From: Clitoria ternatea
Taxonomy: Eukaryota; Streptophyta; Magnoliopsida; Fabales; Fabaceae
Length of the DNA: 64,000 nucleotides
Assembly: GCA_037962975.1 (NCBI GenBank)
Contig: CM075673.1
Coordinates: 15,546,001 to 15,610,000 of the forward strand
Direction: 5' to 3'
A model generated the notes under the pieces. The model saw nothing but the letters and a program-made list of their open reading frames with translations, did not search any database and had not been told where the DNA came from. Positions 46,614 to 58,418 of this stretch are shown here, one piece after another. The position numbers and the translations under genes are program-made. Numbering within the stretch: position 1 is the stretch's first letter; each line of letters begins with the position of its first letter.

Positions 46614-49600
46614 AAGAGGAATTCCAGGAGCCCGTGCACGTCGATCATACCAGTCGGGTTAGGTAAACTTATTGCAGGAACATCTCGACTCTACTGTCAT
46701 TAGGGATGGCAATATGGGCTAGGCCCGCGGGCTGGCCCGTTTGGCCCGTTAAAACGGGCCGGGCTAAGCTTTGAGGCCCGTTATCCTGAATAGGCCTGGC
46801 CCGTTTTGGCCCGTATAAAAACGGGCCTGTCACGGGCTGGCCCGGCCCGGCCCGGCGGGCCTTTATTAAAATATATATTAATGTATTATATGTGTAATAT
46901 TACTATTTAGTTAGTTAAAATTTTAATTATTTGTATTTATTGTTTTCATTTAATGAAATAAATTAGATTAATTATAAAAATTTTACTTTAGAAAGGTAAA
47001 ATCTCATTTTTATTTCTAATTTTTCTTAAAAAATATTTGAAAATAGTTTATATTTAAAATAAAAAATAGTTTGTATAATTATATTAAAGAAAATGGTTAG
47101 CCCGTTTTGGCCCGCGGGCCATAAAGAAAATGGGTCGGGCCAATGTTTTTTGCCCGTTTCCCTATTATGGCCCGGCCCGGCCCGGCCCGTATTTGGACGG
47201 GCCTATGCGGACTTTGGCCCAGCCCGACCCGTAGGCCCATTTTGCCATCCCTAACTGTCATCACATTTGACAGGTCAGATTTCCTAAGGGAAGGGCCCAA
47301 CCGAGACGAGCCAATGGTGGTTACCATGGAGGTTAAAGATTTTTTGATAGAGCGAGTCCTAATAGACCAGGGAAGTTCAATAGACATACTACATTGGAAG
47401 GTGTACCAAAAATAGGTCTCCCTATCCAACAACTCTAAAGGTATGATGGTTCACTTTTTAGCTTTTCGGGTGATTCTGTGCAGGTCTTAGGATGCATCGA
47501 CTTGAGGACCAATTTTGGAAGCGGAAAAGATAGCCGTGCAATATAGGTGAAGTTGTTAGTGGTAGACTTCCCCAGCTCCTACAATGCTCTACTGGGGCGA
47601 CCTTCGCTAAACGCCTTAGGTGTTATCTTCTCAACCATGCACCTAACGATAAAATTCCTGTTGGGGGAAGGAAGAATGGGAATTACCATAGCCGACCCGG
47701 AGGTGGAGCAGGCGTGTTACCACGAAAGCCTTCGCCCCAAGACAGCGTTCATAATCAAGGAAGATATGGAGACAGGTTTTGACCCTCACGACGATCGAGA
47801 ATATGAGAGGCCTCAACCGGTGGAATCACTAAAGCTCATTCAAGTCGGATTATCTCTTGGCCAATTCACACGGGTCAGCGCAATTCTCGATCCAAGCATG
47901 GAGGAAGCCCTCTTTAGACTATTAAGGGAAAATGCTGATCTAATTGCCTGGAACTCTGCCGACATGTTAAGCATCGATCCCAATGTAATCTTCCACTCAC
48001 TCAACCTTGAATAAGATGCAAAGCCCGTGTCACAAAGACCCAGGAAGATGGGCCCCGATCTGAAGAACGCAGTCAAAGAAGAGACAAAGAAGCTCCTATC
48101 TACGAAGTTCATTCAAGAAGTTAAGTATCCGACTTGGCTATCAAATGTGGTCATGGTAAGGAAGTCAAGCGGCAAATGGCGTATGTGTATCGACTTCACC
48201 GACCTGAACAAGGTATGTCCGAAAGATCCTTATCCTTTACCTAGAATTAATAGTTTGGTAGATGGTACCTCAGGTTACAGAATGCTAAGCTTCATGGACG
48301 ACTACTCAGGCTACAACCAGATCTGAATGGACCCAAAAGATGAGGAGAAAACAACATTTATCACCGATTGAGCTAATTACTACTACCAGATGATGCCTTT
48401 CAGCCTAAAAAATACAGGACTGACTTACCAAAGACTGGTAGACAAGATATTCGCCAAGTAGATTGGAAGGAATATGGAAGTGTATGTGGATGATATAGTC
48501 GTGAAAACCAGCTAAGTAGAGTCACACGTACAAGACTTGGAAGAGACATTTATCGAGTTACGCAGGCACAACATGCAGTTAAATCCCAAAAAATATTCTT
48601 TCGAGGTCCAAGGGGGAAAATTCCTAGGATAATGCTCACTTAGAGAGGCATCGAGGCTAACCCAGATCAGTGTCAGGCCATTTTGGAAATGTGAAGCCCC
48701 TAAAATGTCAAGGAGATTGAGCGCCTAACCGGGCAAAATACAGCCCTTTCCTAATTCCTCTCAAAGTTCGTCGAAAAGTCTATGTCATTCTACAAGGTGC
48801 TAAAGAGGAAAAACTCTTTTGAGTGGACTCCCGAATGCAAACAAGCCTTCTAGGACCTTAAAACTTACCTGACATCCCCCTTAATCTTGACGCGGCTTGA
48901 AGCGGTAAACTCAGTCTTGGTCCAAGAGGAAGGCCCGATGCAGAGGCCAGTTTACTTTACCAGCAAGACCCTACAGGATGCCGAAACACGATACCAGCGG
49001 GTGGAAAAGTTTGCTTACAGTCTCGTCATAGCCGCCCGATGACTCCACCCTTATTTCCATAGTCATCAAATAATGGTACGCACCAACCAACCACTTGGGA
49101 AAATCCTTCAGAAGCCTGAACTCGCGGGACGTATGCTGGCCTGGGTAGTAGAGCTATCCAAGTATGCTATTTGGTATGAGTCTCGAGGACCTATAAAGGC
49201 CCAAGTGCTCGTTAATTTTTTGGTAGAACTAGGGCAGACAAGGAAGAGTATGACGCGGAGCATGGCTTATGGACCCTATCGGTAGACGGCTCCTCCAACG
49301 CTAAAGGTAGTGGGGCGAGTGTTGTTTTGAAATCTCCAACTAGTCTGGTAGTTAAAGAGTCATTGCAGTTTCGATTTAAAGCTAGTAAGAATCAAGCAGA
49401 GTATGAAGCCCTTATCGTAGGGTTACAAATAGCCATCGACCTGGTTGCCCGATGTGTCCAAGCAAAGACTGACTCCCAGCTCGTGGCCCGACAGATTGAA
49501 GGGTCATACCAATCCATATACCCAACTCTAGCAAAATACTTGGCCCGGGTAAATGAAATAACGAAGGACCTCAAGTATTTCCGAATTGTCCATGTTCCGC

Positions 49601-50876
49601 TAGTAATAAATGAACGTACGGATATCCTTTCAAAGCTCGCCAGCACAGTCAAGAGTGGGAATCTTAAGACGATTGTCCAGGTTGTCTTAGAAGAGCCTAC
49701 GGTCTAAGAGACACAGCAGATTCATTAGGTAAGTGAGGTTCAAATTAAAGATACATGGATGACCCCTATTGTTGATTTTTTAAAGCAGGGAACTTTACCA
49801 GAAGATCAGCAATAAGCCAAGAAGTTGCAAGTCCAAGCGGCCAATTACACTCTGATAGATGGACTCTTATATAGGAAGGGCTTCACAATACCTCTTTTAA
49901 AATGCTTAAACGAAGAAGAAGCCGACCATGTTATGAGAGAATTGCACTCAGAAATTTCTGGTCTTCACGGAGGAGTTCGACCCTTGGCCGCTTGAGTCCT
50001 TTGGGCAGGGTATTTCTGGCCAACTTTATGCTCCGATTGCTATGACCTTGTCAAAAATTTTGATTCTTGTCAACATAATGCCAATCAGATCCACAGCCAC
50101 CCACTTCTTCACCAAATGGATCGTAGCTGAAGCCCTGGCCACCATCACGACAGCGAAAGTACAAACCTTTACGTAAAAGCATCTCATTTACCAATACAGA
50201 CTTCCCCACACAATCATTTCTGACAATGGCTGACAATTCACAGATAAAAGTTTTATGGAGTTTTGCGAGAACTTGGGTATAAAAAGAAAATTCTCTTCCG
50301 TGGAGCATTCACAGACCAATAGTTAGGCTGAGGCAGTAAACAAAGTCATCATTCAGCAACACAAAGATGGCTCGCACAAGCCAAGGGCCGATGGATAGAA
50401 GAATTACACAGAATTCTTTGGGCCTATTACACCACCTCGTACTCATCGACCCATGAGACTCCATTCTAACTCATATACGGAGATGATGCCATGATACCCG
50501 TTGAGTTGGGAGAACCCACTTTTCAGCGTCTTGCTTATGATGAAGACACAAACAACGGAGAAAGGCGAGAAGACCTGGATCTCAATCTAGAAGAGCGAGA
50601 TATAGCATACGTTAAGATATAGGCAGCTAAGCATAAATCCGCTCAAAAGTGGAACTCTTTTCTCTGACCCCGACCCTTTTGAAAAGGCGATGTCGTTCTG
50701 TGCACCGCGGAGAATAACAGAAGAGCACAAGAAGAAGGCAAGCTTACGCCCTCTTGGGAAGGTCCATACCGAGTTAAAGAAGCACTGGGGAAAGATGTAT
50801 ACCGAATAGAAGAGTTGTCAGGAAAGAAACTACCCAGAACATGGAATGCAACTCATCTAAAGATGTATTTTAGCTA
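46614..50876 (+). pseudogene. pol: Gypsy protease, RT, RNase H, integrase, broken
   Basis: Protease: VLIDQGSSIDIL (47357-47392), the DxGSS active site of this lineage, then YNALLGRPSLN (47579-47611). RT: GKWRMCIDFTDLNKVCPKD (48172-48228), MDDYSGYNQI, and the active site YVDD at 48483-48494. RNase H-like: FKASKNQAEYEAL (49375-49413). Integrase: HSEISGLHGG and CSDC for the zinc finger (49945-50040), ISDNG near 50216. It ends with SWEGPYRV and WNATHLKMYFS, stop at 50874. More than ten stops, mostly of the TGG-to-TGA/TAG or CAG-to-TAG kind, and frame changes. The hAT element splits it at 46701. Confidence 0.85.
46701..47253. mobile_element. Non-autonomous hAT-type element
   Basis: 553 bp. The perfect 8-bp target duplication ACTGTCAT lies at 46693-46700 and 47254-47261, and terminal inverted repeats start TAGGGATGGCAA (about 19 bp, one difference). 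Both subterminal regions are dense in GGCCCG/CGGGCC words in both orientations, while the core is AT-rich. No transposase. It interrupts the gypsy protease region just upstream of the conserved active site. Confidence 0.93.
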
Positions 50877-51007
50877 ATTATTGTACACCCGGGTACTTTT
50901 TTCCCTATTTGAGGGGTTTTTCCCACTGGTTTTTTCCCTCAGGAGGTTTTAATGAGGCCCCCTACCCCCTCATCTTCTTAATAAAATTTTCTACATTATT
51001 AATAAAA

Positions 51008-51650
51008 ACTGAATTCATTCTAGTATTACGAAAAGCCCGAGCGTGGAATCGATCCCTCGGCATACGATTTGAAGGCTTGAATTCATTCAAGTATTATGAA
51101 AAGCCCAAGCGTGGAATTGATCCCTCGACATACGATTTGAAGGCTTGAATTCATTTAAGTATTACGAAAGGCCCAAGTGCGGAATCGATCCCTCGGTATA
51201 CGATTTGAAGGCTTGAATTCATTCAAGTATTACGAAAAGTCCGAGCGTGGAATCGATCCCTCGGCATACTATTTAAAGGCTTGAATTCATTAAGTATTAC
51301 GAAAAGCCCGAGCACGGAATCGATTCCTCGGCACACGGTTTGAAGGCTTAACTTCATTCAAGTATTATGAAAAGTTTGAGCGTGAAATCGATCCCTCGAC
51401 ATACGATTTGAAGGCTTGAATTCATTCAAGTATTACGAAAAGCCCGAGCGCGGAATTGATCCCTCGGTATACGACTTGAAGGCTTGAACTCATTCAAGTG
51501 TTTTGAAAAGTCCAAACACGGAATCGATCCCTCAACACATGATCTGAAGGCTTAAACTCATTCAAGTATTTCGAAAAGTCCAAGCGCAGATTCGATCCCT
51601 CGGTCCGCGTTTTACAGGCTTAAATTCATCCAAACATCATACAAGTCAAT
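51008..51650. repeat. 68-bp tandem array in the gypsy 3' region
   Basis: Nine to ten copies of a 68-bp unit containing TTGAATTCATTCAAGTATTA, GAAAAGCCCGAGCG, GGAATCGATCCCTCGG and ATACGATTTGAAGGC. The copies differ by scattered single bases. Tandem arrays at this place, downstream of integrase, are known for Tat-lineage elements. Confidence 0.93.
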
Positions 51651-51849
51651 GCAAAATTTAACTACCGGTCAAAAATCTTAACAAGAAAACAAGGTAGTCA
51701 GTTTCTACCTGAAACAACAAAACGACAATGAAAGAAAGCAATAACCAGAGATCCAAGACAACCAACAGAACTCCATTAATATCACTAAGTTCTCATACAG
51801 GTACATTCATAAGGCAGGAAAGAAAATAAGACACCATACAAAAAATCGC

Positions 51850-53087
51850 CTAAGAAGGCCCGATAGTTGAAACTTTAGAGGCCAACTCAGGCACACCTCG
51901 CTCCTTGCCCCCGTCCGCATCCATTTGCTCACTTTCTGAGTCGGGTAGAGGGACAATTTGGCAACCCATAACTACCTTAAAGGAATCGAGACCTGCGAAA
52001 TTTAGAACAACAGCAGAATTTAGAACAGGATCTGCTCCTGACAAAGTTGGAATGCATTGAAATACTTCACAGCGGTATCCTGCTCCGCTGCTATGAGATT
52101 CTCCTTCGCCTTCTTTTTCACAGCCTCTAAATTCAACTAGGCCATCTGAAGGTCATTCTCTAATGTGAGTTTTTTGAGAGACAGGACATTATACATCTCC
52201 TCGACCTCTAAAACTTTTCTGTCCCAGTAGGAGCACCTCTCATCCGCAACCGATAATTGTGACTCTGCCAAATCTCGCCCCGCCTTAACAACTTTCAAGT
52301 CTTCTTTAGCAACGGCCAACCATAACTCTGCTAAGTCTCACTCCACCTGCGCGGTCTTTAGGTCTTTCGTTTGACAATTTTAGGATCGACTTCATAGAGG
52401 CGATCAACTTTCTCGTAATCTTAACTCGGATAGCATCTTTTTTCTCCCCTCTCGCAGCAGCTCATTCTCTTTCTTCAAAGATTCTCCTTCTTGGATCAAT
52501 GTCGCCACTACGTTATCTTGATCAACCAACTGCTTTTCAAGAGCTTGAGATATTGAAGTTTCCCGGAGCCCAAACATCTCTGCAGCTTTGCACATGACGA
52601 TGGGATTGGAGGAGGCATATTTTTCCTCGTCTTCCTTGAAAAGGACTGTGTGATCCACGAACTACGAAATAGGGAAGTGTGTGTCCCAAAGAGAAAGAAC
52701 TGGGCTCCTGTCAACGCTAACTGACCCATTAATAAACTATTCCCACAGACATTCATTTGTGTCTGTCACACTAGGTATGGACCTGGCGACTGATCCTGCG
52801 AACAAAAATTGGTTGGGGCCAGAGGCCACATCCTCGGACGGCTTTGAAGTCCCCCTCCGAGCCTCCTAGGGAGAGACTTCTGTCTCCTTCTTCCCTTCAT
52901 CTTCGGTAGCGATAACGACCCTAACAGGAGTAACAGCCAGAGATGGGCGAGACTCAGATACTCTATCGGCCTATATAACTATCGAAGAAAGTCTCAGTTT
53001 CTTGGTAACCTTTGTCTCAACCCCTTGAGGATGTACCTCTCGGTAACGTTTCATCAGATGTTTCAATGTCAGTTTACACGGGGCCAT
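51850..53087 (-). pseudogene. Antisense extra gene, second exon, copy 2
   Basis: It begins MAPCKLTLKHLMKRYREVHP at 53087. Later segments are FVDHTVLFKEDEEKY (about 52655), a coiled-coil region (52400-52560 and 52137-52319), and VVLNFAGLDSFKVVM and CQIVPLPDSESE near 51950. Stops occur at several places. It is paralogous, segment by segment, to 53427-54785. Genes antisense to pol between integrase and the 3' LTR are known from Tat elements ('putative gypsy type transposon' proteins, PF04195-like). Their role is unknown. Confidence 0.65.
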
Positions 53088-53426
53088 ATCGCCTGCCCAC
53101 AAAAGTACAATACACAGTCAGTACCAAATGGTGAAATAAGCATTAGCTTAGTACAACACCAGTGATAAAATAAACGATGGTTAATTACACTCTAACAAGG
53201 TTGTATACAAAGCTACCCAGCCTGACTCCTAGGTGGTAACAATCCATTTATCTCCCTCCTCTCGGAATAAGTCCCTCGTAGGATAAGGTCCCAGGATGGA
53301 TCCGTCCTCTTGACACATGCGTATGCGAAACAAGTCAGGCAATAGGAAAATACTTAATTTTTCATTTATAAAGAAGAAATTACAATTACAAAGGAGCACA
53401 ATAAAAGAAGACAGAAAAAGGAAAAG

Positions 53427-54785
53427 TCAAGCATCCGCGGCTGAGAAATCTACAACAGGAGCATTGAGGGTAGGAGTCTCGATAGACGAGGCATCGAGAG
53501 TGGGAGTGTCATCCAGAGGAACTGTAGAATCCATATGACCATCCGATCTGACCCTGACAGCAGTCTCAACAGTTTCGGTAGCCACCTCTCCCTCCCCTTC
53601 AGAATCTGAAAGATCCACTATCTTTCCATCCATGACAATATGGAATGGGTGGACGCCTTCCAGATGAAACTCCAAAGAAGGATTCAGTACCTTTATCTGC
53701 TGCTGGCAAAGGTTGAAGGAAGCCACATATTTTTTCGATAGCTCCTCCACCATAAAAAGTTTGTCAGCCTCCCTCTCCTCTCTCTCTTTCTCCCTCCATC
53801 AGCTTATCCTTCGCATCCCTCTTACCCACGTAAAATGATCTATAAGCCTCCTCGATAGAGCTCAGCCGCCTACCAAGATTGGCACATTACTCTGTGGCAG
53901 TAGTCAGTTCAACCAGCTCTTGCTCCCTCGAGCCTCCAACAGTTTAGCTTTAGCTTGCTTTAGCTCGTCGGTCATCCCCTTGATCTCCTTCAAGGCGTTG
54001 TCGAGCTGCATGCTAGAGAAATCACGGGATTGCTACAGTTGGTCTTTCTCCTGAAGAAGGGCGGTCCTCTTCGCCTTCAACGCCGCCAACTCTTTCTCCT
54101 GTTTGGTGAACCTTTTCTCTAAGAACCGAGTCATTGAAGTCGCCCAGAGGTTGAACATCTTTATCACCCAACACATGGATGGCGCATTCGAACCTTTGAA
54201 CTTCCTCTCGTCTTCCTTGAAAACCATCGTCTGGTCCACAAAATCCGGAACTAGGAATCGGACATCCCACAATGAGTGCGTAGGATTGCAGGTACCACAC
54301 AGAGACCCGTTAGCAAAACTCTCCCATCTCCCATCTTCGAGCTCCATCTCACTGGGAAAGGTCACGGCAATCCGCTTTGCCGACACCTATCCTACAGAGC
54401 TGGTTTCGTCCAACCTTCGGCTCACCCAACTCTGAAGCTCAGGAATCTTTTCCCCCTTCTCAGGGCTGTCAAATATAACAATTAGGGAGACTCCGTCCCC
54501 AGCTTCATCTTCAGCTCGTTGAGGAGAGCTAGGGTAACCCCGCTCCACTCTCCTGACCAAGTTCTCCTGAGCGCGGTCTCTTAGATGATCGTCCTCCTTC
54601 CCTCTCCAGCTGAGAAGTGGTAGGAACCACAGAGATGGGAACAATGTTGGTGATAATCTGGGGGGAGCCCCCAGGAGCAGCAAAGCTCTGCCCTTTTGTG
54701 TTGCCTTTTTCCTCCCTCCCGCTCAAGAATCCTTATTAGGGTATCGTTTCTTCAAATCCTTCAAAGAAACCTTCTCGGGGGCCAT
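53427..54785 (-). pseudogene. Antisense extra gene, second exon, copy 1
   Basis: It begins MAPEKVSLKDLKKRYPNKDS at 54785, just after an intron acceptor (TATTTATACAG). Segments are FVDQTMVFKEDERKF (about 54235), a coiled-coil stretch (FTKQEKELAALKAKRTALL, about 54070-54125), MVEELSKKYVASFNLCQQQ (53753) and FHIVMDGKIVDLSDSEGEG (about 53615). Each has a counterpart in copy 2 at 51850-53087. Frame changes and stops break it. Confidence 0.65.
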
Positions 54786-54862
54786 ATCAACTGTATAAAT
54801 ATACATAACCGCTCAGAACACACAAACCAAAAACAACTAAAAGCGTACATAGAAAAACAGAA

Positions 54863-57400
54863 ACTACTCTCACCTATTCAAGCATCAAAAGAACTCGGAT
54901 GAGGAGACAGGGCGATCAATGCCTGGGAGCTAAAGAAGATTCCCAAGTCGTCAGACAAAAACTTAGCATCTGTCCTCTTGGACAAAGTCAAGTCATCCAG
55001 GAAGACTCGAAATTGAACCGGGTTACGAGTCCAGTACAGTAGGAAATGAGGTTGAGAGTCAGGGTAATGGAAGAAATCCTCCCTAGGTGGGTCCAACCCG
55101 ACTCGGATCTTGAAGAAACTCATTTTAAAGTTTTTGTGGGATTGATCTTGGAGTGAAACCAATCCCATGGATGTCCCGACCTTGGGGATCTTAGCATTGA
55201 AGAAGTAAAAGAATAAAGGTACAAAAGGAGTGCGGCCAAAGTGCTCACACAGTATCTCGAACGCCCGAACAAAAACCCAGCAGTTCAGATGAAGTTGAGT
55301 AGAGGCAACGTTCAACGCGCATAAAACCCCAATCTAAAACTCGGAAAAGGGAAAAGAAAGATGAAGTCAGAAGAAGAAGGTCTCGTACACGAAAGCAAAA
55401 TCTAACTCACTAGGGTCATTACGTTCATGGAAAACTCTATCAGAGGCAGAACAACAAACGCACTCTACATTGCGACCCAAGGTAGAGTGATTGAAGGTCC
55501 ACTAGTGTAAAAACAGGATTTAACATCGGTTTTTTAGATATTTCATATCGGTTTTCAAACCGATGTGGATTTAGCCGTTGTAAAATATAGGGACACTCAC
55601 ATCGATTTTAAAACCGATGTGAAAAAGGGGACATCTAACAACGATTTTGCTAAAAACCGTTGTGAAAATAGGGACTTCTAAAATCAATTTTTAAAAAATC
55701 GATGTGAAATACAACACGTATAACATTGGTTTTTTTAAAAACTGATATGAAAACTAGCTTTTTTTAAAACTTTTTTATAATTTTTTTATAATGACATTTT
55801 AATTTTGTTAAACAAACCTGGACAAATTAATTTTCAATATTCCTCCCGAATATATTCATTTTTTTCATGACAATTCCTGGATATACATTTATACAACATA
55901 TATACAGAACAAATATATCAACACTAAATAAAATCATATGTAATAATCAATCATATTGAAGTTCTCTTACGCATTTTAACAAATATATTCAAGGAAATAT
56001 ATTAGTGGTCTACCTCAATATAAGCTCTCTTGGGTATTTTAACAAATAGTTAAAGGTAAAAATTAATGGTCCACTTCTACCATACACACATAAACATATT
56101 CAAGCCAAAAATTTATTTTCAACACAAAACAAAAGTCATATCCAACACAGAAAGAAGATAGGTTGTTGAAGAAGATGAAGTTGGAGAAGGTTGCACACGA
56201 GTTGGAGAACAACGAGTGATGGAGGCACCACATAATAATGAAGAGAACAATGAATAATAGAGACATGGAAAGCTTAAGAAACTGTCATTGCACAATGTTA
56301 GAGAGTAAAACGCAAGTTAAGAACACAATATTGGAGAGCAAAATACAAGTTGAGAGCATAAAATTGGAGAGCAAAACGCAAATTGAGAGCACAATGTTGG
56401 AGAGACACAAGTTAAGAGCACAAAGCAAGTGGAGAGCAAACCGCAAGCTACAAGGCATTATAATCGCGTAAGGAACAACTATCGCGTAAGGCACTACAAA
56501 AATAATAACGTTGTTTTCATGGATAACAAGGACGTAACTTTCCACATCGGTTTTTTCAAAAATCGATGTGGTATCTCTAATTTCCCGTACGTCAGATGCT
56601 TAAAATTAAAATTTTTGATTTTAAAAAATGAAAATTTCTAGGATACCACATCCGTTTTAATAAAAAACCGATGTTAAAACCAGAAACCATATCGGTTTTC
56701 ATAAAACCGATATTAAAAATATAATTTTTTTAAATTTTTTTATTTAGTGTTTTCATTTTTTATTCGTTTTAATTTTTTCATTTTATAAAAAATGGATGTT
56801 AAAAATAATGCTGTTAAGAATTAGTGATATCCTGACGTCCTTTGCAATGTGAGTGTCGGTTTTTAATTTTTAAGATACCACATCGGTTTTGTATAAAAAC
56901 CGATGTGAAAAATAGGTTACCACATCAGTTTTTTATAAAAACCAATGTTAATTGCCATCACCAATTTTAATTTTAGCTTCTACCTTATATGTTGTTGTTG
57001 TGTTGGGTGTTTTTATAATATTTTAAACATTTTTCACATCGGTTTTATAAAAAGAGTTGTCTAATATTGTCAAGCAAACTTTGCACATATTTTTAAAATT
57101 GTCATCGCGTAAATATCCAACATCGTTTTTAAAAAACCGATGTGATAAATTGAATTCCACATCAGTTTTTTTAAAAAACCGATGTGAAATGTCTTCTGAT
57201 GTTACATATATTTTCAAAAATGCGACCGCCCAAATATTCTACATCTATTTTTGTTAAATAGTGATGAACCTTACGATACGAAATGGTACTTTTGTACTAG
57301 TGCTCCCTAATTCCCATAACTAGGCCACCAACTCCTTACTCTGAAGAGAAGAAAAGATGAGTAACACTTCATCCCTAACCCAGTCATAAGCCCCCGCCAT
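54863..57400 (-). pseudogene. Antisense extra gene, first exon, split by a CACTA-like element
   Basis: A start at 57400 (MAGAYDWVRDEVLLIFSSLQ) runs to 57303 and resumes at 55499. The largest clean segment is 55315-54878, with LNVASTQLHLNCWVFVRAFE-like text, FFKIRVGLDPPREDFFHY and LSDDLGIF, resembling plant 'putative gypsy type transposon' N-terminal domains (PF04195-like). A GTGAG donor follows near 54862, then an intron of about 70 bases to the ACAG before 54785. Stops and frame changes occur on both sides of the insertion. Confidence 0.6.
55500..57302. mobile_element. CACTA-like non-autonomous element rich in hairpins
   Basis: It starts CACTAGTGTAAAAACAGG, and its reverse end reads CACTAGTACAAAAGTACC. 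The flanking triplets are GTC and CTC, so the usual 3-bp duplication is imperfect or mis-set by a base. CACATCGGTTTT and its reverse AAAACCGATGTG recur at least 18 times, mostly as close inverted pairs, in 55520-55750 and 56515-57200. Such subterminal repeats are a hallmark of CACTA transposons, where they bind transposase. The middle (56280-56450) has a GAGAGCAAAACGCAAGTT repeat. No transposase domain is found. Confidence 0.75.
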
Positions 57401-58183
57401 GGATACACTCCCAATAATTCCCAAAATTAAGTAAAAGGAGTTGAGAAATAAAGAAAGCTTGGAGCAAAGAGAAGCACTAGCCTGACAAGAAGAAATGCTA
57501 AATGAGAAAGAAGGCAAGGGATGAAATAAGGACAGCAGCAGAAATCACTGGGAAGTACAAAGCTACTTAACAAAAGAGGTAGAAGAATGTCGAAGGCCTG
57601 AAAATTTTGAAATGAAGAAGGAAGATGAATTTATAAGGGGGAGCACCTTTTGGTCATACCCCTTAATCGAATGGTGAGAATACAAAAGGCCAGGGGGAGC
57701 AATGGACGTGATATATCTAAGAGCTTACACCCCCAAAGGAGGCCACGTAATCCAAGATCCAATGATTGGGGATACGAGAGCCCTAGATCGACGTATGTAA
57801 CGCTTCAAGACAACTTTGGGTGAAACGACGCACCTTTAAATGACCTTGGGATACAGAAACGACGCAATCATGATAAGCGCGTGCCTCCACTCCCTCGTGA
57901 TAGCAAATGACGGTTATCGTATTCCCACCACGTGGCCAAGACTCGTCACACCCAGAGATTCTTTCTCGGAACCAAGACTCGTCTCACTCAGAGAGCCTTG
58001 CCCAGAACCAAGACTCGCCTTACTCAGAAATAAAGCTTTACCCACTCAAAAATTTTTACTTTAACCCAAGCAATAACTTCCCCCCTCAGCAATTAGGGAA
58101 GTCTCTATGGGAAGAAGAAATTTCAACTTGCATTCAAGCCACTTCGCTCAGCTTCACAACCATGGCTCGTGGCTAGGGGCTCC
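57401..58183. other. 3' untranslated end of the gypsy element
   Basis: Sequence between the start of the antisense gene and the 3' LTR. A short degenerate repeat around CCAAGACTCGTC/CTCGCC occurs at 57930-58030. A weak purine stretch lies just before the LTR (GGCTAGGGGC). The frames at 57840-58176 follow the repeat. Confidence 0.5.
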
Positions 58184-58418
58184 TGTTCCCCCCGAGTTTA
58201 GGGTGTGGTCCCCACAACCCTCCTAAACCTTTTCACGTCATTTAATGGTAGATTGATTTGGACTATAGCCTAATGGGCCAAGGCCCACTTTTTAACCTAG
58301 ATATAAAAGTACCTGCTGCATGTACATTGTAACCAAGTGACACATTATAGAGATTAATAAACCTAATTCCTAGGAGGACTTTCTTAGGGTTTTGTGCTCT
58401 AAACTCTGTGTGTGAACA
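58184..58418 (+). repeat. 3' LTR of the gypsy element
   Basis: 235 bp, partner of 35878-36111, about 20 differences including one single-base indel. Confidence 0.93.

Larger units (their letters stand above)
35878..58418 (+). mobile_element. Tat-lineage Ty3/gypsy element with three nested insertions
   Basis: LTRs at 35878-36111 and 58184-58418 start TGTTCCCCCCGAG and end TGTGTGAACA. The flanks read AGTTG (35873-35877) and GGTTG (58419-58423), a target duplication with one change. Order inside: primer site, gag, protease, RT, RNase H, integrase, a 68-bp tandem array, an antisense extra gene, 3' LTR. This plan (pol, then 3' tandem repeats and an antisense gene) is that of the Tat lineage. About 20 differences in 234 LTR bases, mostly transitions, mark it as old. 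Nested in it are a Sirevirus-type copia (37496-46608), a hAT element (46701-47253) and a CACTA-like element (55500-57302). Without them it would be about 11 kb. Confidence 0.9.

Noticed and set aside
56238..56471. 77-codon repeat protein in the CACTA-like element
   Set aside because: It follows a short direct repeat of AGAGCAAAACGCAAG type and has no transposase or other domain.
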